The notes: generated by a model not told the origin, from the sequence alone. A stretch of DNA of 64,000 nt from Hyphomicrobiales bacterium (GCA_900467185.1 UBPA01000003.1:868001-932000); one strand, 5' to 3'. Shown: positions 8,327-17,612, counted from the first letter of the stretch. Made by a program: numbers and translations.

Positions 8327-8863
8327 ATTCGCAGACCTTTCAAAAATGATGCCCCGGTCAAGGACGGCCCCCGTTCCAACAAGGAGATCCGCGTTCCCCG
8401 GATCCAGCTGATTGATGCCGAGGGCGGCAACCAGGGCATCGTGCCGACCGACCAGGCACTCCGCATGGCAGAGGAAGCCGGCCTCGATCTCGTCGAGATC
8501 TCGCCGAACGCCGAACCGCCGGTGTGCAAGATCCTCGATCTTGGCAAGATGAAGTACGCGACCCAGAAGAAAGCCGCCGAAGCCCGCAAGAAGCAGAAGA
8601 TCATCGAGATCAAGGAGATCAAGATGCGTCCGAACATCGACACCCACGACTACGAGGTGAAGATGCGCGCGATGAACCGCTTCTTCGAGGAAGGCGACAA
8701 GGTCAAGGTGACGCTGAAGTTCCGCGGCCGTGAAATGGCGCACCAGGAACTCGGCATGAAGCTTCTGCTTCAGGTCAAGGAAGACACGACCACCATCGCC
8801 AAGGTGGAAGCCGAGCCCAAGCTCGAAGGCCGCCAGATGATGATGGTGCTCGCCCCGAGATAA
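8327..8863 (+). CDS. infC: Translation initiation factor IF-3 (ATT start)
   Basis: 178 residues when read from an ATT codon at 8327, preceded by AGGAGAG with a 7-base gap. No ATG or GTG gives a full-length protein, whereas the ATT frame yields the expected N-domain ([19 protein letters not shown], then [10 protein letters not shown]) plus linker and C-domain ([22 protein letters not shown]). IF-3 keeps 30S subunits free and proofreads initiation codons. A rare AUU start is known in infC of other bacteria, where IF-3 represses its own non-AUG start. An intrinsic terminator follows, so infC is a single-gene unit here, cut off from rpmI-rplT by 3.9 kb. Confidence 0.95.
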   Translation: MRRPFKNDAPVKDGPRSNKEIRVPRIQLIDAEGGNQGIVPTDQALRMAEEAGLDLVEISPNAEPPVCKILDLGKMKYATQKKAAEARKKQKIIEIKEIKMRPNIDTHDYEVKMRAMNRFFEEGDKVKVTLKFRGREMAHQELGMKLLLQVKEDTTTIAKVEAEPKLEGRQMMMVLAPR

Positions 8864-8907
8864 CTCCGGGCGAGACGCGCTGCCGGGAAACGCCCGGCCA
8901 GCCTCCA

Positions 8908-8942
8908 AAAGCCGTCCGCGACATCGTCCCGGACGGCTTTTT
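8908..8942 (+). terminator. Intrinsic terminator after infC
   Basis: Stem AAAGCCGTCCG / CGGACGGCTTT with a loop of about 11 nt, followed by a T-run (TTTTT). It also lies just beyond the end of the convergent glycosyltransferase gene and may serve both. Confidence 0.85.
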
Positions 8943-8964
8943 CATGGCGTTTCCCGGGGAGCCT

Positions 8965-10506
8965 TCACGGCGCCGGCGGATACACCCATGCATAGCGGAT
9001 ATGATAGAGATCCCCCGGCCGGCCGTAGTGATAGGGCAGCGCGATGTCCTGCGCCTCGACCGGCCGGGCGGCGGCGCCCGTGGCGGCGCGGACATAGGCG
9101 TCCTGCCAGTCCCGCAGCAGCGGCACCAGCGGCGCATCCGCTTGCCCATCGTCGCGCCACACCATCAACAGGGGATGCCCGGCATCGAAGGCGACCGGCG
9201 GCTGGAAGGCCTCGTAGCCCGGGATCATCACCGGTATGCCCGGCGCGTTGAGGCGGAGATTGCCGGCCATCTGCAGATCGGCGGTCACGATCAGCGTCGG
9301 GCGGTGACGACCGGTCGCCAGGATCGCCTCGATCGCGGGCTGGTAGGGAACGTTGATCTTCTTGTAGTCGCCGGTCAGCCGGGCCGCGGGCACGCGCGCG
9401 AAAAGCACCAGGGGAACGACGATCATGAGGAGGATGGCGATCCGGCCGAAGTGCTTCGGTGCGGCGCCGAGCGGCTGATCCAGAAGATCGATCTTCAGCG
9501 CGAGATAGACCGGCAGCAGGAAGAAGAACGGCGTCAGCCACCGATCCTTGATGTGGGAGACCCCGCCGACCAGGACGAGCAGCACCAGCGCTGCGACGAG
9601 AATCAGAAGCATACGGCCGATCAGCCGCGACCAGGCGCTTTGGGTGTGCCACGCGGCGCGCAACTGCCGACCGAACACCGCGGCAAACACGCCGATCGTG
9701 ACGACCGAAAAGGCGATCAGAGCCTGCGCGAGCGAGATCAGGCCGTCCGCGATCTGGTCCAGCCGGCCGTCATCGCCGTCCTGCGTCAGTTTGCCGAGCG
9801 TCCGGTCCGTCGCCGTCCGGAAATGCTCCAGGAACCACACGCCGTGCGGCATCACGATCGCGGCGGCGACAATGGCCGTCAGCACCAACCGCACATCGAA
9901 AAGGCGCCGCCGGAAGACGGGATCGAGCAGGACGGCGACGAGAGCCGCGACGGGAAGCAGGACGAAATTGTACTTGGCGATGGTGCCGAGCCCGATCGCA
10001 AGCCCCGTCAGCGCGTAATGGCCGGCGGTCGGCTGCTGCAGGGTCGCCACCAGCGCGTAGACGAAGAGACAGGCGGCAAAGAGCACGGCCACCGTGTGCG
10101 TCAGGTCGCGCTGCGCCTCGAAGACGATCTGCGGCACGGTGAGAAGCCCGAGCACCGCGATGACGGTGAGAACGGGATTGCGGATGATCCGCGCCGCCGT
10201 CATGCCCACCAGCCCGTAACAGGCAAACAGCATCGCATTCTTGAGCAGCGACAGCGCCAGCACGGTATCGCCCAGAAGCTGGACGACGCCATATTGCAGC
10301 CAGTTGTAGAAGGGTGGCTGGCTGTCGTAACCGACGGCCAGCCACTGCGCGAGGAACAGCTGCTGCCCCTCGTCGAGCTCCAGCGAGGCCGGCAGGGCCA
10401 GCCTGAGCGCGATGTTGACGAGGAAATAGAGGGCGAGCAGCCCCGTGAGCCACCCGCGACGCCGCGACAATGCTTCGATCACGTCAGGCGTCCCGGCCGA
10501 GGACAC
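8965..10506 (-). CDS. Polytopic GT39/ArnT-like glycosyltransferase (polyprenyl-phosphate sugar donor)
   Basis: 513 residues, about 11-12 membrane helices. The first periplasmic loop has LELDEGQQ with the Asp-Glu pair near residues 45-46, typical of PMT/ArnT-type (GT39/GT83) transferases, and YDSQPPFYNWLQY follows. Such enzymes move a sugar from a polyprenyl phosphate to an envelope acceptor on the periplasmic face. It overlaps the upstream GT2 gene by 23 bp if the ATG at 10506 is used; a GTG at 10482, directly after the GT2 stop, is an alternative. In rhizobia a comparable pair (Rgt proteins) transfers galacturonic acid to LPS, which is an inference here. Confidence 0.82.
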   Translation of the reverse strand: MSSAGTPDVIEALSRRRGWLTGLLALYFLVNIALRLALPASLELDEGQQLFLAQWLAVGYDSQPPFYNWLQYGVVQLLGDTVLALSLLKNAMLFACYGLVGMTAARIIRNPVLTVIAVLGLLTVPQIVFEAQRDLTHTVAVLFAACLFVYALVATLQQPTAGHYALTGLAIGLGTIAKYNFVLLPVAALVAVLLDPVFRRRLFDVRLVLTAIVAAAIVMPHGVWFLEHFRTATDRTLGKLTQDGDDGRLDQIADGLISLAQALIAFSVVTIGVFAAVFGRQLRAAWHTQSAWSRLIGRMLLILVAALVLLVLVGGVSHIKDRWLTPFFFLLPVYLALKIDLLDQPLGAAPKHFGRIAILLMIVVPLVLFARVPAARLTGDYKKINVPYQPAIEAILATGRHRPTLIVTADLQMAGNLRLNAPGIPVMIPGYEAFQPPVAFDAGHPLLMVWRDDGQADAPLVPLLRDWQDAYVRAATGAAARPVEAQDIALPYHYGRPGDLYHIRYAWVYPPAP

Positions 10507-11485
10507 GGCGCACGATGTAGTTGGTTTCCCCGACCTGCATGCGCGCCAGCATCTCCGCCACGATGCCGGTGGTGATCATCTGCACCGATGCGATGAAGAG
10601 CATGACGGCGATGATGAACATCGGCCGCGTGCCGATGTCCTGCCCCAGCACGAACTTCGTCCAGGCGAGATGGATGAACATCAGGCTGCAGACGGCCCCG
10701 AAAACGAGGCCGATGGAGCCGAAGAACTGGGCCGGGCGCTGGCGAAAGCGCATGAAGAACAGCACCGACAGAAGATCGAGAAAGACGCGGAAGGTGCGCG
10801 AGATCCCGTATTTGGATTCGCCGAACTGGCGGGGATAGTGGTTCACCACCATCTCGCCGATGCGCGATGTCGGCACGACGGTCGCGATCCAGGCGGGGAT
10901 GAAGCGATGCATGCCGCCGAGAATGCGGATCTGCCGGAGAATGTCGGTGCGGTAGAGTTTTAGGCCGCAGCCGTAATCGTGAATGTGCACGCCGGTGATC
11001 TTGCGGATCAGCCGGTTTGCGAACCAGGACGGGATCAGCCGCAGAACGAGACCGTCCTGCCGCGCCTTGCGCCAGCCGCAGAGAAGATCGAGGCCGCGTT
11101 CTTCCAGCACGGCGACCATGCGCGGGATATCGTAGGGGTCGTTCTGAAGGTCGCCGTCGAGCGTGACCAGCAGGCGCCCGCGCGCCGCGTCGATGCCCGC
11201 CTGCAGGCCCGCCGCCTTGCCGAAATTGCGCTGGAACTCGACGATCCGCAGATCGAGCCCGGGCCGGGCGAATTCCTTGCGCAGATTGACCAGCGTCCCG
11301 TCCGTCGAGCCGTCATCGACGATGATCAGCTCCCAGGGCTTGCCGAAATCCCGCATCGCATCGCAGATCTTGTCGAAAAGCGGCGAAATGCTCTCCTCTT
11401 CGTTGCAGACCGGAATGAGGATCGAAAGCGCGACCTCGCCTGCGGTCTCGTCCGCACTCTCTGTTTCTGACGTGGCTTCCCGCAC
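10484..11485 (-). CDS. GT2 polyprenyl-phosphate sugar synthase (DPM1/ArnC/RgtE-like)
   Basis: 333 residues. A GT-A catalytic domain with SILIPVCNEE, DDGS (residues 57-60), RNFGKAAGLQAGID and metal-binding DGDLQNDP (from residue 110), then YGCGLKLYR and RQFGESKYG, followed by two C-terminal membrane helices. This layout makes polyprenyl-phosphate-linked sugars from nucleotide sugars at the inner membrane. It is the first gene of a two-gene operon with the GT39 transferase, which would use its product. The sugar cannot be read from the sequence; galacturonate (as in RgtE) is one candidate. Confidence 0.85.
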   Translation of the reverse strand: MREATSETESADETAGEVALSILIPVCNEEESISPLFDKICDAMRDFGKPWELIIVDDGSTDGTLVNLRKEFARPGLDLRIVEFQRNFGKAAGLQAGIDAARGRLLVTLDGDLQNDPYDIPRMVAVLEERGLDLLCGWRKARQDGLVLRLIPSWFANRLIRKITGVHIHDYGCGLKLYRTDILRQIRILGGMHRFIPAWIATVVPTSRIGEMVVNHYPRQFGESKYGISRTFRVFLDLLSVLFFMRFRQRPAQFFGSIGLVFGAVCSLMFIHLAWTKFVLGQDIGTRPMFIIAVMLFIASVQMITTGIVAEMLARMQVGETNYIVRRVLGRDA

Positions 11486-11602
11486 GTGGCGCTCCGGATC
11501 TATCTGGTTTTTCCCGCACTTCCGTTATAGCAGGCGGCCGCAGGGAGCAATCCGCAGCGCAGGGCGGCATGCCGTCGCAGGGACGTCGGGGGAGACGAAA
11601 GC

Positions 11603-12574
11603 GTGCAAACGTCGAGAAAGCACAACCGTATGCTGCTGCTTACCCTCGGCGTCGTCGGTCTCTATGCCGTCTTCCTCCAATGGTTCCTGGGATGGGGCGA
11701 GATCCTCTCGCGATGGCGGGCCGTGGGGCCCGGGACGGGCACGATGGCGCTGGCGCTGCTGGTGGCGACCTATATCATCCGCACCCATCGCATGCAGGAC
11801 TATTTTCGCCACGAGACGAAGGGCCGCTTTCTCGCGCTCTTCCGGGTGACGCAGATCCACAATCTCCTCAACATCATGATGCCGCTGCGCACCGGCGAGA
11901 CGAGCTTTCCCCTGTTGATGCGCTCGGAATTCGGCGTGCCGCTGGCGCGCGGCGCCTCGGCCCTCTTCGTCCTGCGCCTGCTCGATCTCCATGCCCTTCT
12001 CGCCGCCGGCGGCGTGGGACTGGTCGCGACGGCCCCGCGGCCTGCGGTTGCGGGATGTCTGTGGGCGCTCTTTCTCGTGCTGCCGCTTCTCCTGTTCCCC
12101 TTGCGCAAAGGCCTCGTCCGGCGCGCGAGACGGCATCTTCCGGCAAAACTTGCACGGGTGCCGGCAAAACTTGCACGGGTGATCGACGAGATCGATGCCG
12201 GCATTCCCGCCGACCTCGGTGCTTTCGGCCGCGCCTGGTTCCTCACCGTCGTCAACTGGGGCATCAAGGTGGCGGTGCTCGCCTGGGTTCTCGCGCTGAT
12301 GGGCGTGTGGCCGCTTTCGGCAAGCGTCGGGGGCGCGCTGGGCGGCGAGATCTCGTCCGTCCTGCCCGTCCACGCGCCCGCAGGGGTGGGAACCTACCCG
12401 GCCGGCATTGCGGCCGGTGCCGCAGCGCTCGGCGCATCGCGCGCGCCGGACGCGCTGGAGACGCTCGCCAGCGCCAGCGTCAACACGCATCTGCTGATCG
12501 TCGTCTCCGCCCTCGTCGGCACCGGGCTCTCGCTCATCCTGCCGTTTCTGGCGGGCGGACGCCCTCGCTCATGA
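11603..12574 (+). CDS. Lysylphosphatidylglycerol synthase TM-region/UPF0104 family flippase-like membrane protein
   Basis: 323 residues with six to eight hydrophobic helices, no soluble transferase domain. The family signature is seen in LRTGETSFPLLMRSEFG and in the later motif SVLPVHAPAGVGTYPAG, matching the conserved PxxPGGxG-like region of YbhN/MprF-type membrane domains. These domains move lipids or lipid-linked substrates across the inner membrane. It is divergent from the GT2-GT39 operon, so it may flip that pair's lipid-linked sugar; this is inference. A perfect 21-bp tandem duplication adds seven residues in a cytoplasmic basic loop. Confidence 0.72.
   Translation: MQTSRKHNRMLLLTLGVVGLYAVFLQWFLGWGEILSRWRAVGPGTGTMALALLVATYIIRTHRMQDYFRHETKGRFLALFRVTQIHNLLNIMMPLRTGETSFPLLMRSEFGVPLARGASALFVLRLLDLHALLAAGGVGLVATAPRPAVAGCLWALFLVLPLLLFPLRKGLVRRARRHLPAKLARVPAKLARVIDEIDAGIPADLGAFGRAWFLTVVNWGIKVAVLAWVLALMGVWPLSASVGGALGGEISSVLPVHAPAGVGTYPAGIAAGAAALGASRAPDALETLASASVNTHLLIVVSALVGTGLSLILPFLAGGRPRS
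12140..12181 (+). repeat. Perfect 21-bp tandem duplication inside the flippase-like gene
   Basis: Two identical adjacent 21-bp copies (12140-12160 and 12161-12181) encode PAKLARV twice. The frame is kept, so the protein gains seven residues in a basic loop. A recent slippage event is the simplest explanation. Confidence 0.95.
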
Positions 12575-12593
12575 GAATCCCGCGGCCGGACTG

Positions 12594-12622
12594 TTGCTCT
12601 TTGCCCGTCCTGCGGTTATAAG
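12594..12622 (+). promoter_or_regulatory. Candidate sigma-70-type promoter and structured leader for rpmI-rplT
   Basis: TTGCTC and TATAAG are separated by exactly 17 bp, about 100 bp upstream of rpmI. The leader that follows (12630-12690) is GC-rich with several possible short stems, which could allow ribosomal-protein feedback, but no known leader motif was recognised. A promoter is needed here because infC is not upstream. Confidence 0.4.
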
Positions 12623-12720
12623 CCGCCGTCCGAACGGTCCGGCAGGGCATGCCGTGGCCGTTCTTTTACGCTCGAGGCGACCTCGTCAGTCACCTCACAT
12701 AATCAGAATGGAGTAGCAAA

Positions 12721-12924
12721 ATGCCCAAGATGAAGACGAAGTCCTCTGCCAAGAAGCGGTTCAAGATCACCGCGACCGGCAAGGTCGTAGCAGCTGCCGC
12801 CGGCAAGCGCCACGGCATGATCAAGCGGTCCAACAAGTTCATTCGCGACGCCCGCGGCACGATGGTTCTGGCCGAGCCCGATGGCAAGAAGGTCATCAAG
12901 AACTACCTGCCCAACGGTCTCTGA
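12721..12924 (+). CDS. rpmI: 50S ribosomal protein L35
   Basis: 67 residues, full length for bL35, beginning [17 protein letters not shown], with the conserved HGMIKRS block and ending in YLPNGL. Very basic. GGAG ribosome site lies 8 bases before the ATG. First gene of the rpmI-rplT pair; rplT follows after 37 bp. Confidence 0.97.
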   Translation: MPKMKTKSSAKKRFKITATGKVVAAAAGKRHGMIKRSNKFIRDARGTMVLAEPDGKKVIKNYLPNGL

Positions 12925-12961
12925 GACGTCTGGCACTATTGGATTTTAAGGAGATCATACC

Positions 12962-13366
12962 ATGGCACGTGTAAAGCGCGGCGTAGCCGCTCACGCAAAG
13001 CATAAAAAAGTTCTCAAGGCAGCCAAGGGTTTCTACGGCCGCCGCAAGAACACGATCCGTGCAGCCAAGGCTGCCGTCGATCGTTCCAAGCAGTTCGCCT
13101 ACCGCGACCGCAAGGTCAACAAGCGCAATTTCCGCGCGCTCTGGATCCAGCGTATCAACGCTGCCGTCCGCGAGCATGGCCTGACCTATGGCCGCTTCAT
13201 CGACGGCCTGAACAAGGCCGGCATCGAAGTCGACCGCAAGGTCCTGTCGGACATGGCCATCCATGAAGCCGCCGCCTTCGGCGCGCTCATCGAAGCCTCC
13301 AAGAATGCCCTGTCCTACCTCAAGGACGCCGGCACGAAGAACGAGTTTGAAAGCGCGGTCAAGTAA
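12962..13366 (+). CDS. rplT: 50S ribosomal protein L20
   Basis: 134 residues, beginning [20 protein letters not shown] and containing [30 protein letters not shown] and [23 protein letters not shown], all typical of bL20. AAGGAG ribosome site. bL20 is needed early in 50S assembly and in many bacteria represses its own operon. A strong intrinsic terminator follows before pheS. Confidence 0.97.
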   Translation: MARVKRGVAAHAKHKKVLKAAKGFYGRRKNTIRAAKAAVDRSKQFAYRDRKVNKRNFRALWIQRINAAVREHGLTYGRFIDGLNKAGIEVDRKVLSDMAIHEAAAFGALIEASKNALSYLKDAGTKNEFESAVK

Positions 13367-13399
13367 GCCAGCGCTTCCCTGACGACAGACGACTTTGGG

Positions 13400-13432
13400 A
13401 AACCCGCGCTGGCAGGCTAGCGCGGGTTTTTC
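13400..13432 (+). terminator. Intrinsic terminator after rplT
   Basis: Stem AAACCCGCGCT / AGCGCGGGTTT with an 8-nt loop and a T-run. It separates rplT from pheS (start 39 bp further), implying either attenuation control or a separate pheS promoter. Confidence 0.85.
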
Positions 13433-13470
13433 CGTTTTTGAACACGCCCCATCGACAAGGCAGACGACGA

Positions 13471-14556
13471 ATGAGCGACCTCGACACTTTGCAAAGCACT
13501 CTTCTCGGCGAGATCGCCTCCGCCGACAGCGAGGCCGCGATCGAGGCGGTGCGCCTTTCCGCGCTCGGCAAGAAGGGTTCGGTTTCCGAGCTGCTGAAAA
13601 CGCTGGGCACGATGACGCCGGAGGAGCGCCAGACGCGCGGCGCGGCCATCAACGCGCTGAAAGGCGTGGTCGGCGAGGCGATCGCAACCCGCAAGGCGGA
13701 TCTCAAGGACGCGGCGATTGCCGAGCGTCTGGCCCGCGAGACCGTCGACGTGACCCTGCCGGTGCGCGCCTCCCCCGCCGAGCGCGGCCGGATCCATCCG
13801 ATCAGCCAGATCACCGACGAGATCACCGCGATCTTCGCCGATATGGGCTTCTCGATCGCCGAAGGTCCGGACATCGAGACGGACTATTATAATTTCACCG
13901 CGCTGAATTTCCCGGAAGGCCACCCCGCCCGCGAAATGCACGATACGTTCTTCTTCCCGCCGGACGAGAGCGGTGCGCGCAAGGTGCTGCGCACGCACAC
14001 CTCGCCCGTGCAGGTGCGCACCATGGAGGCGCAAAAGCCGCCGATCCGCATCATCATTCCCGGCAAGACCTACCGGCAGGATTCCGACGCGACCCATTCG
14101 CCGATGTTCCATCAGGTCGAAGGCCTCGTGGTCGATACCAAGGCGAACGTCGCCAACCTGCGCTGGGTGCTGGAAGAGTTCTGCAAGGCCTTCTTCGAAG
14201 TCGACAGCGTCACGATGCGCTTCCGCCCCTCGTTCTTCCCCTTCACCGAGCCGAGCTTCGAAGTCGATATCCAGTGCGACCGCTCCTCAGGCCCGATCGT
14301 CAAGTTCGGCGAGGGCACCGACTGGATGGAGATCCTCGGCTGCGGCATGGTGCACCCGAACGTGCTGCGCGCCGGCGGTCTCGATCCCGATGTCTACCAG
14401 GGTTTCGCCTGGGGCATGGGCCTCGACCGCATCGCCATGCTGAAATACGGCATGCCGGACCTGCGCAACTTCTTCGACGCCGACGTCCGCTGGATGTCCC
14501 ACTACGGCTTCCGCCCGCTCGACATGCCGACGCTGTTCGGGGGCTTGAGCGGCTGA
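13471..14556 (+). CDS. pheS: Phenylalanine-tRNA ligase alpha subunit
   Basis: 361 residues, the usual length. Start at the ATG giving MSDLDTLQ; a longer in-frame start at 13438 lies inside the terminator's downstream flank and encodes an Arg-rich leader. The N-terminal coiled coil (to about residue 90) is followed by the class II catalytic core: [16 protein letters not shown] (motif-2 region), [30 protein letters not shown] and the motif 3 Gly-rich [13 protein letters not shown]. It forms the alpha2beta2 enzyme with PheT, whose gene is displaced 624 bp downstream by a toxin-antitoxin pair. Confidence 0.97.
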   Translation: MSDLDTLQSTLLGEIASADSEAAIEAVRLSALGKKGSVSELLKTLGTMTPEERQTRGAAINALKGVVGEAIATRKADLKDAAIAERLARETVDVTLPVRASPAERGRIHPISQITDEITAIFADMGFSIAEGPDIETDYYNFTALNFPEGHPAREMHDTFFFPPDESGARKVLRTHTSPVQVRTMEAQKPPIRIIIPGKTYRQDSDATHSPMFHQVEGLVVDTKANVANLRWVLEEFCKAFFEVDSVTMRFRPSFFPFTEPSFEVDIQCDRSSGPIVKFGEGTDWMEILGCGMVHPNVLRAGGLDPDVYQGFAWGMGLDRIAMLKYGMPDLRNFFDADVRWMSHYGFRPLDMPTLFGGLSG

Positions 14557-14593
14557 TTTTTTCGTGGCCACAAATTGAGATGTGTGGTAGATC

Positions 14594-14884
14594 ATGGACC
14601 TGGAGTGGGACGAGGAAAAGCGACAGAAGAACCTACGGGAGCGGGGAATCGATTTCGCGTCCGCGGCTTCGATGGATCCGTCATCGGTCCTGACTGTCAT
14701 CGACAGCCGCTCCGATTACGGCGAGCCGCGCTTCATCGTCTTCGGGTTCATTCAGGCGCGCCTTCATGTTCTCTGCTGGACGCCGAGAGACGGCAGGATG
14801 CGGGTCATATCTTTAAGGAAAGCCAATGAGCGTGAACAGAAAGCCTATCTCGACGCTTCCGGATCACCTTCCCCCTCTCACTGA
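14594..14884 (+). CDS. brnT: BrnT family ribonuclease toxin
   Basis: 96 residues. Shows the BrnT pattern: an N-terminal WDEEKRQKNLRERGIDFASA helix, then FIVFGFIQARLHVLCWTPRDGRMRVISLRKANEREQKAY, where the late RVISLRKAN-x-RE-x-x-x-Y block is the family hallmark. BrnT has a RelE-like fold and cleaves RNA. It overlaps the following antitoxin gene by 59 bp. The ATG at 14594 is fixed by homology; the ribosome site is poor, typical of toxin-first modules in which the DNA-binding antitoxin controls transcription. The C-terminal SGSPSPSH tail is in the overlap. Confidence 0.88.
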   Translation: MDLEWDEEKRQKNLRERGIDFASAASMDPSSVLTVIDSRSDYGEPRFIVFGFIQARLHVLCWTPRDGRMRVISLRKANEREQKAYLDASGSPSPSH

Positions 14885-15143
14885 CGAGGACGGCGAGGTT
14901 CGCGAGATCACAGCCGAAGACCTGCAGCATTTCCGCCCGATGAAGGGCGCCTTACCTGACATTCTCGAGGCTCTGGAACGATCCCGCGGCCAGCGGGGAC
15001 CGCAGAAGGAGCCGGTAAAGGAGCGCGTCGGCCTGCGGCTCGATCACGCCGTGGTCGAGCATTTTCGCCGGACCGGACCGGGTTGGCAGAGCCGGATCAA
15101 TGCCGTGCTGGCGGCGCATGTGAAGGCAAACAAGAATTCTTGA
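14826..15143 (+). CDS. brnA: BrnA family antitoxin
   Basis: 105 residues in a different frame from brnT, with AAGGAA just upstream. The N-terminal half is acidic and proline-rich (toxin-wrapping part; PPLTDEDGEVREITAEDLQHFRP). The C-terminal half, KERVGLRLDHAVVEHFRRTGPGWQSRINAVLAAHVKA, is the BrnA/BrnT-partner ribbon-helix-helix-like DNA-binding segment. It should neutralise BrnT and repress the pair. The gene ends 36 bp before pheT, so its transcription likely runs into pheT. Confidence 0.88.
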   Translation: MSVNRKPISTLPDHLPPLTDEDGEVREITAEDLQHFRPMKGALPDILEALERSRGQRGPQKEPVKERVGLRLDHAVVEHFRRTGPGWQSRINAVLAAHVKANKNS

Positions 15144-15179
15144 TATCCGGGCCGGAACCGGCCGCGAAGGAAACATGGC

Positions 15180-17612
15180 ATGAAATTCACCCTCTCCTGG
15201 CTCAAGGACCACCTTGATACCGACGCCTCGCTCGACGAGATCTGCACGCGCCTGACGGCGATCGGGCTCGAGGTCGAGGATATCGACGACAAGGCGGCGT
15301 TCAGACCCTTCGTGATCGCCAAGATCCTGTCCGCCGAAAAGCATCCGCAGGCCGACAAGCTGAAGGTGCTGATGGTCGATACCGGTGCCGGGCAGCCGGT
15401 GCAGGTCGTCTGCGGTGCGCCGAATGCGCGCGCGGGCCTCATCGGCGCGTTTGCCGCGCCGGGCGCGTATGTGCCGGGGATCGATGTGACGCTGTCCGTC
15501 GGCACTATCCGCGGCGTGGAAAGCCGCGGCATGATGTGCTCGGAGCGCGAGCTGCAGATGTCCGACAGCCATGACGGCATCATCGACCTGCCGGCGGATG
15601 CGCCGGTCGGCACGAGCTTCGCCGCCTATGCCGGGCTCGACGACCCGATCATCGAGATCAACCTGACGCCGAACCGGCCGGATTGCACCAGCATTCACGG
15701 CATTGCCCGCGATCTCGCAGCCTCCGGCCTCGGCACGCTGAAGGCGCAGCCCGCGCCCGCCTTCTCGACCGAGGGCGAGACGCCGGTCGAGGTCCGCCTC
15801 GACCTCGGCACCGACACGCATCTCTGCCCCGGCTTCGCGTTGCGCCTCGTGCGCGGCGTGACGAACGGCCCGAGCCCCGCCTGGATGCAGAAGCGGCTGC
15901 TCGCGATCGGCCTGCGCCCCATCAACGCGCTGGTCGATATCACCAACTACATGACCTTCGACCGGGGTCGGCCGATGCACGTTTTCGATGCCGCCAAGGT
16001 GACGGGCGATCTCACCGTGCGCCGCGCTGTCGAGGGGGAAACCATCCTCGCGCTCGACCAGCGGACCTACACGCTGACGCCGAACACGGTCGTCATCGCC
16101 GACGAGAACGGTCTGGAATCGATCGGTGGCGTGATGGGCGGCGAGCATTCCGGCTGTGACGAGACCACCACCGACGTGCTGATCGAATCGGCCCTCTGGG
16201 ACCCGATGAACATCGCCCGCACCGGACGCAGCCTCGGGATCATCACCGATGCACGCTACCGTTTCGAGCGCGGCGTCGATCCGGCCTATATGGTGCCGGG
16301 GCTCGACCGCACGACGGAGCTCGTGCTGGAGCTGTGCGGCGGCACGCCGGCCGCGGCGCGGATCGTGGACGGGCCGAAAACGACGCCGAAAACCGTCGAT
16401 TTCCCGGTCTCCGAGGTCAAGCGCCTGACGGGGCTGGAGGTCGGCGCCGCGGAGAGCGTCGCCATCCTGCGCGGCCTCGGCTTTGCTGTCGAGAACGGCG
16501 CGGACGACGGGCGCTTCACCGTGACCGTTCCCTCCTGGCGTCCCGATGTGGATGGCAAGGCCGATCTGGTCGAGGAGGTCATGCGCATCCACGGGGTCGA
16601 TCATATCCGACCGGTCCCGCTTGAGCGCGACGTCTCCGTCAACACCCGCATCCTCACGACGCTGCAGATCCGCACGCGGCTGGCCAAGCGCGCACTTGCC
16701 GCCCGCGGCATGCTGGAGGCCGTCACCTGGTCCTTCATCCCGAAGGCGCAGGCGACCCTTTTCGGCGGCGGTGCTCCGGCGCTCGCCCTGTCGAACCCGA
16801 TTGCGGCCGATATGTCGGACATGCGGCCCTCGCTGCTGCCCGGCCTGCTGACCGCCGCCCAGCGCAATGCCGACAAGGGCTATGGCGACGTCGCGATCTT
16901 CGAGGTGTCCGGCACCTATGAGAACGACCGGCCCGAGGGCCAGCGGCGCGTGGCGGGCGGCATCCGTCGCGGCACGGCGAGCCTTTCCGGCGCCGGCCGC
17001 GCCTGGTCGAATGCCAGCCGCTGCGGCGGCAAGCCGGTGGATGTCTACGACGCCAAGGCCGATGCGCTGGCGGTGCTGGAAGCCTGCGGCGTGCCCATGG
17101 CCAATGTGCAGATCGAGGCGGGCGCCCCCGGCTGGTTCCATCCGGGCCGCTCCGGCACCATCAAATACGGTCCGAAGATCACGCTCGGCCACTTCGGCGA
17201 GTTTCACCCGAAGACGCTCGAGGCACTCGACGTTTCGGGCGCGCTTGCCGGCTTCGAGGTGTTCGTGGATGCCCTGCCCGAGCCGAAGAAGAAGGCGACC
17301 CGCACCAAGCCCGCACTCGAGCTCTCGCCGTTCCAGGCCGTGAAGCGCGACTTCGCCTTCGTGGTGGATCGCGCGGTCGAGGCTGCCGCCATCGTCAAGG
17401 CTGCCTCCGGCGCCGACCGCAAGCTGGTCGCTGGCGTCACCGTCTTCGACGTCTTCGAAGGTGCCGCGCTCGGCGAGGCCAAGAAGTCGGTCGCCGTCGA
17501 AGTCGTCATCCAGCCGGCCGACCGGACGCTGACGGACGAGGATTTCGAGGCCCTGACCGCCAAGATCGTGGCCAACGTCGCCAAGACCACCGGCGGCGTG
17601 CTGCGCGGATAG
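15180..17612 (+). CDS. pheT: Phenylalanine-tRNA ligase beta subunit
   Basis: 810 residues, full length. It begins [21 protein letters not shown], with an early tRNA-binding OB domain ([19 protein letters not shown], about residues 45-150), B3/B4 editing domain ([23 protein letters not shown] onward), the B5 domain and a C-terminal FDX-ACB anticodon-binding domain ([13 protein letters not shown] to the end). No internal damage is visible. AAGGAA ribosome site. pheT depends on its own promoter, on readthrough of brnTA, or on pheS transcription passing through the toxin genes. Confidence 0.97.
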   Translation: MKFTLSWLKDHLDTDASLDEICTRLTAIGLEVEDIDDKAAFRPFVIAKILSAEKHPQADKLKVLMVDTGAGQPVQVVCGAPNARAGLIGAFAAPGAYVPGIDVTLSVGTIRGVESRGMMCSERELQMSDSHDGIIDLPADAPVGTSFAAYAGLDDPIIEINLTPNRPDCTSIHGIARDLAASGLGTLKAQPAPAFSTEGETPVEVRLDLGTDTHLCPGFALRLVRGVTNGPSPAWMQKRLLAIGLRPINALVDITNYMTFDRGRPMHVFDAAKVTGDLTVRRAVEGETILALDQRTYTLTPNTVVIADENGLESIGGVMGGEHSGCDETTTDVLIESALWDPMNIARTGRSLGIITDARYRFERGVDPAYMVPGLDRTTELVLELCGGTPAAARIVDGPKTTPKTVDFPVSEVKRLTGLEVGAAESVAILRGLGFAVENGADDGRFTVTVPSWRPDVDGKADLVEEVMRIHGVDHIRPVPLERDVSVNTRILTTLQIRTRLAKRALAARGMLEAVTWSFIPKAQATLFGGGAPALALSNPIAADMSDMRPSLLPGLLTAAQRNADKGYGDVAIFEVSGTYENDRPEGQRRVAGGIRRGTASLSGAGRAWSNASRCGGKPVDVYDAKADALAVLEACGVPMANVQIEAGAPGWFHPGRSGTIKYGPKITLGHFGEFHPKTLEALDVSGALAGFEVFVDALPEPKKKATRTKPALELSPFQAVKRDFAFVVDRAVEAAAIVKAASGADRKLVAGVTVFDVFEGAALGEAKKSVAVEVVIQPADRTLTDEDFEALTAKIVANVAKTTGGVLRG

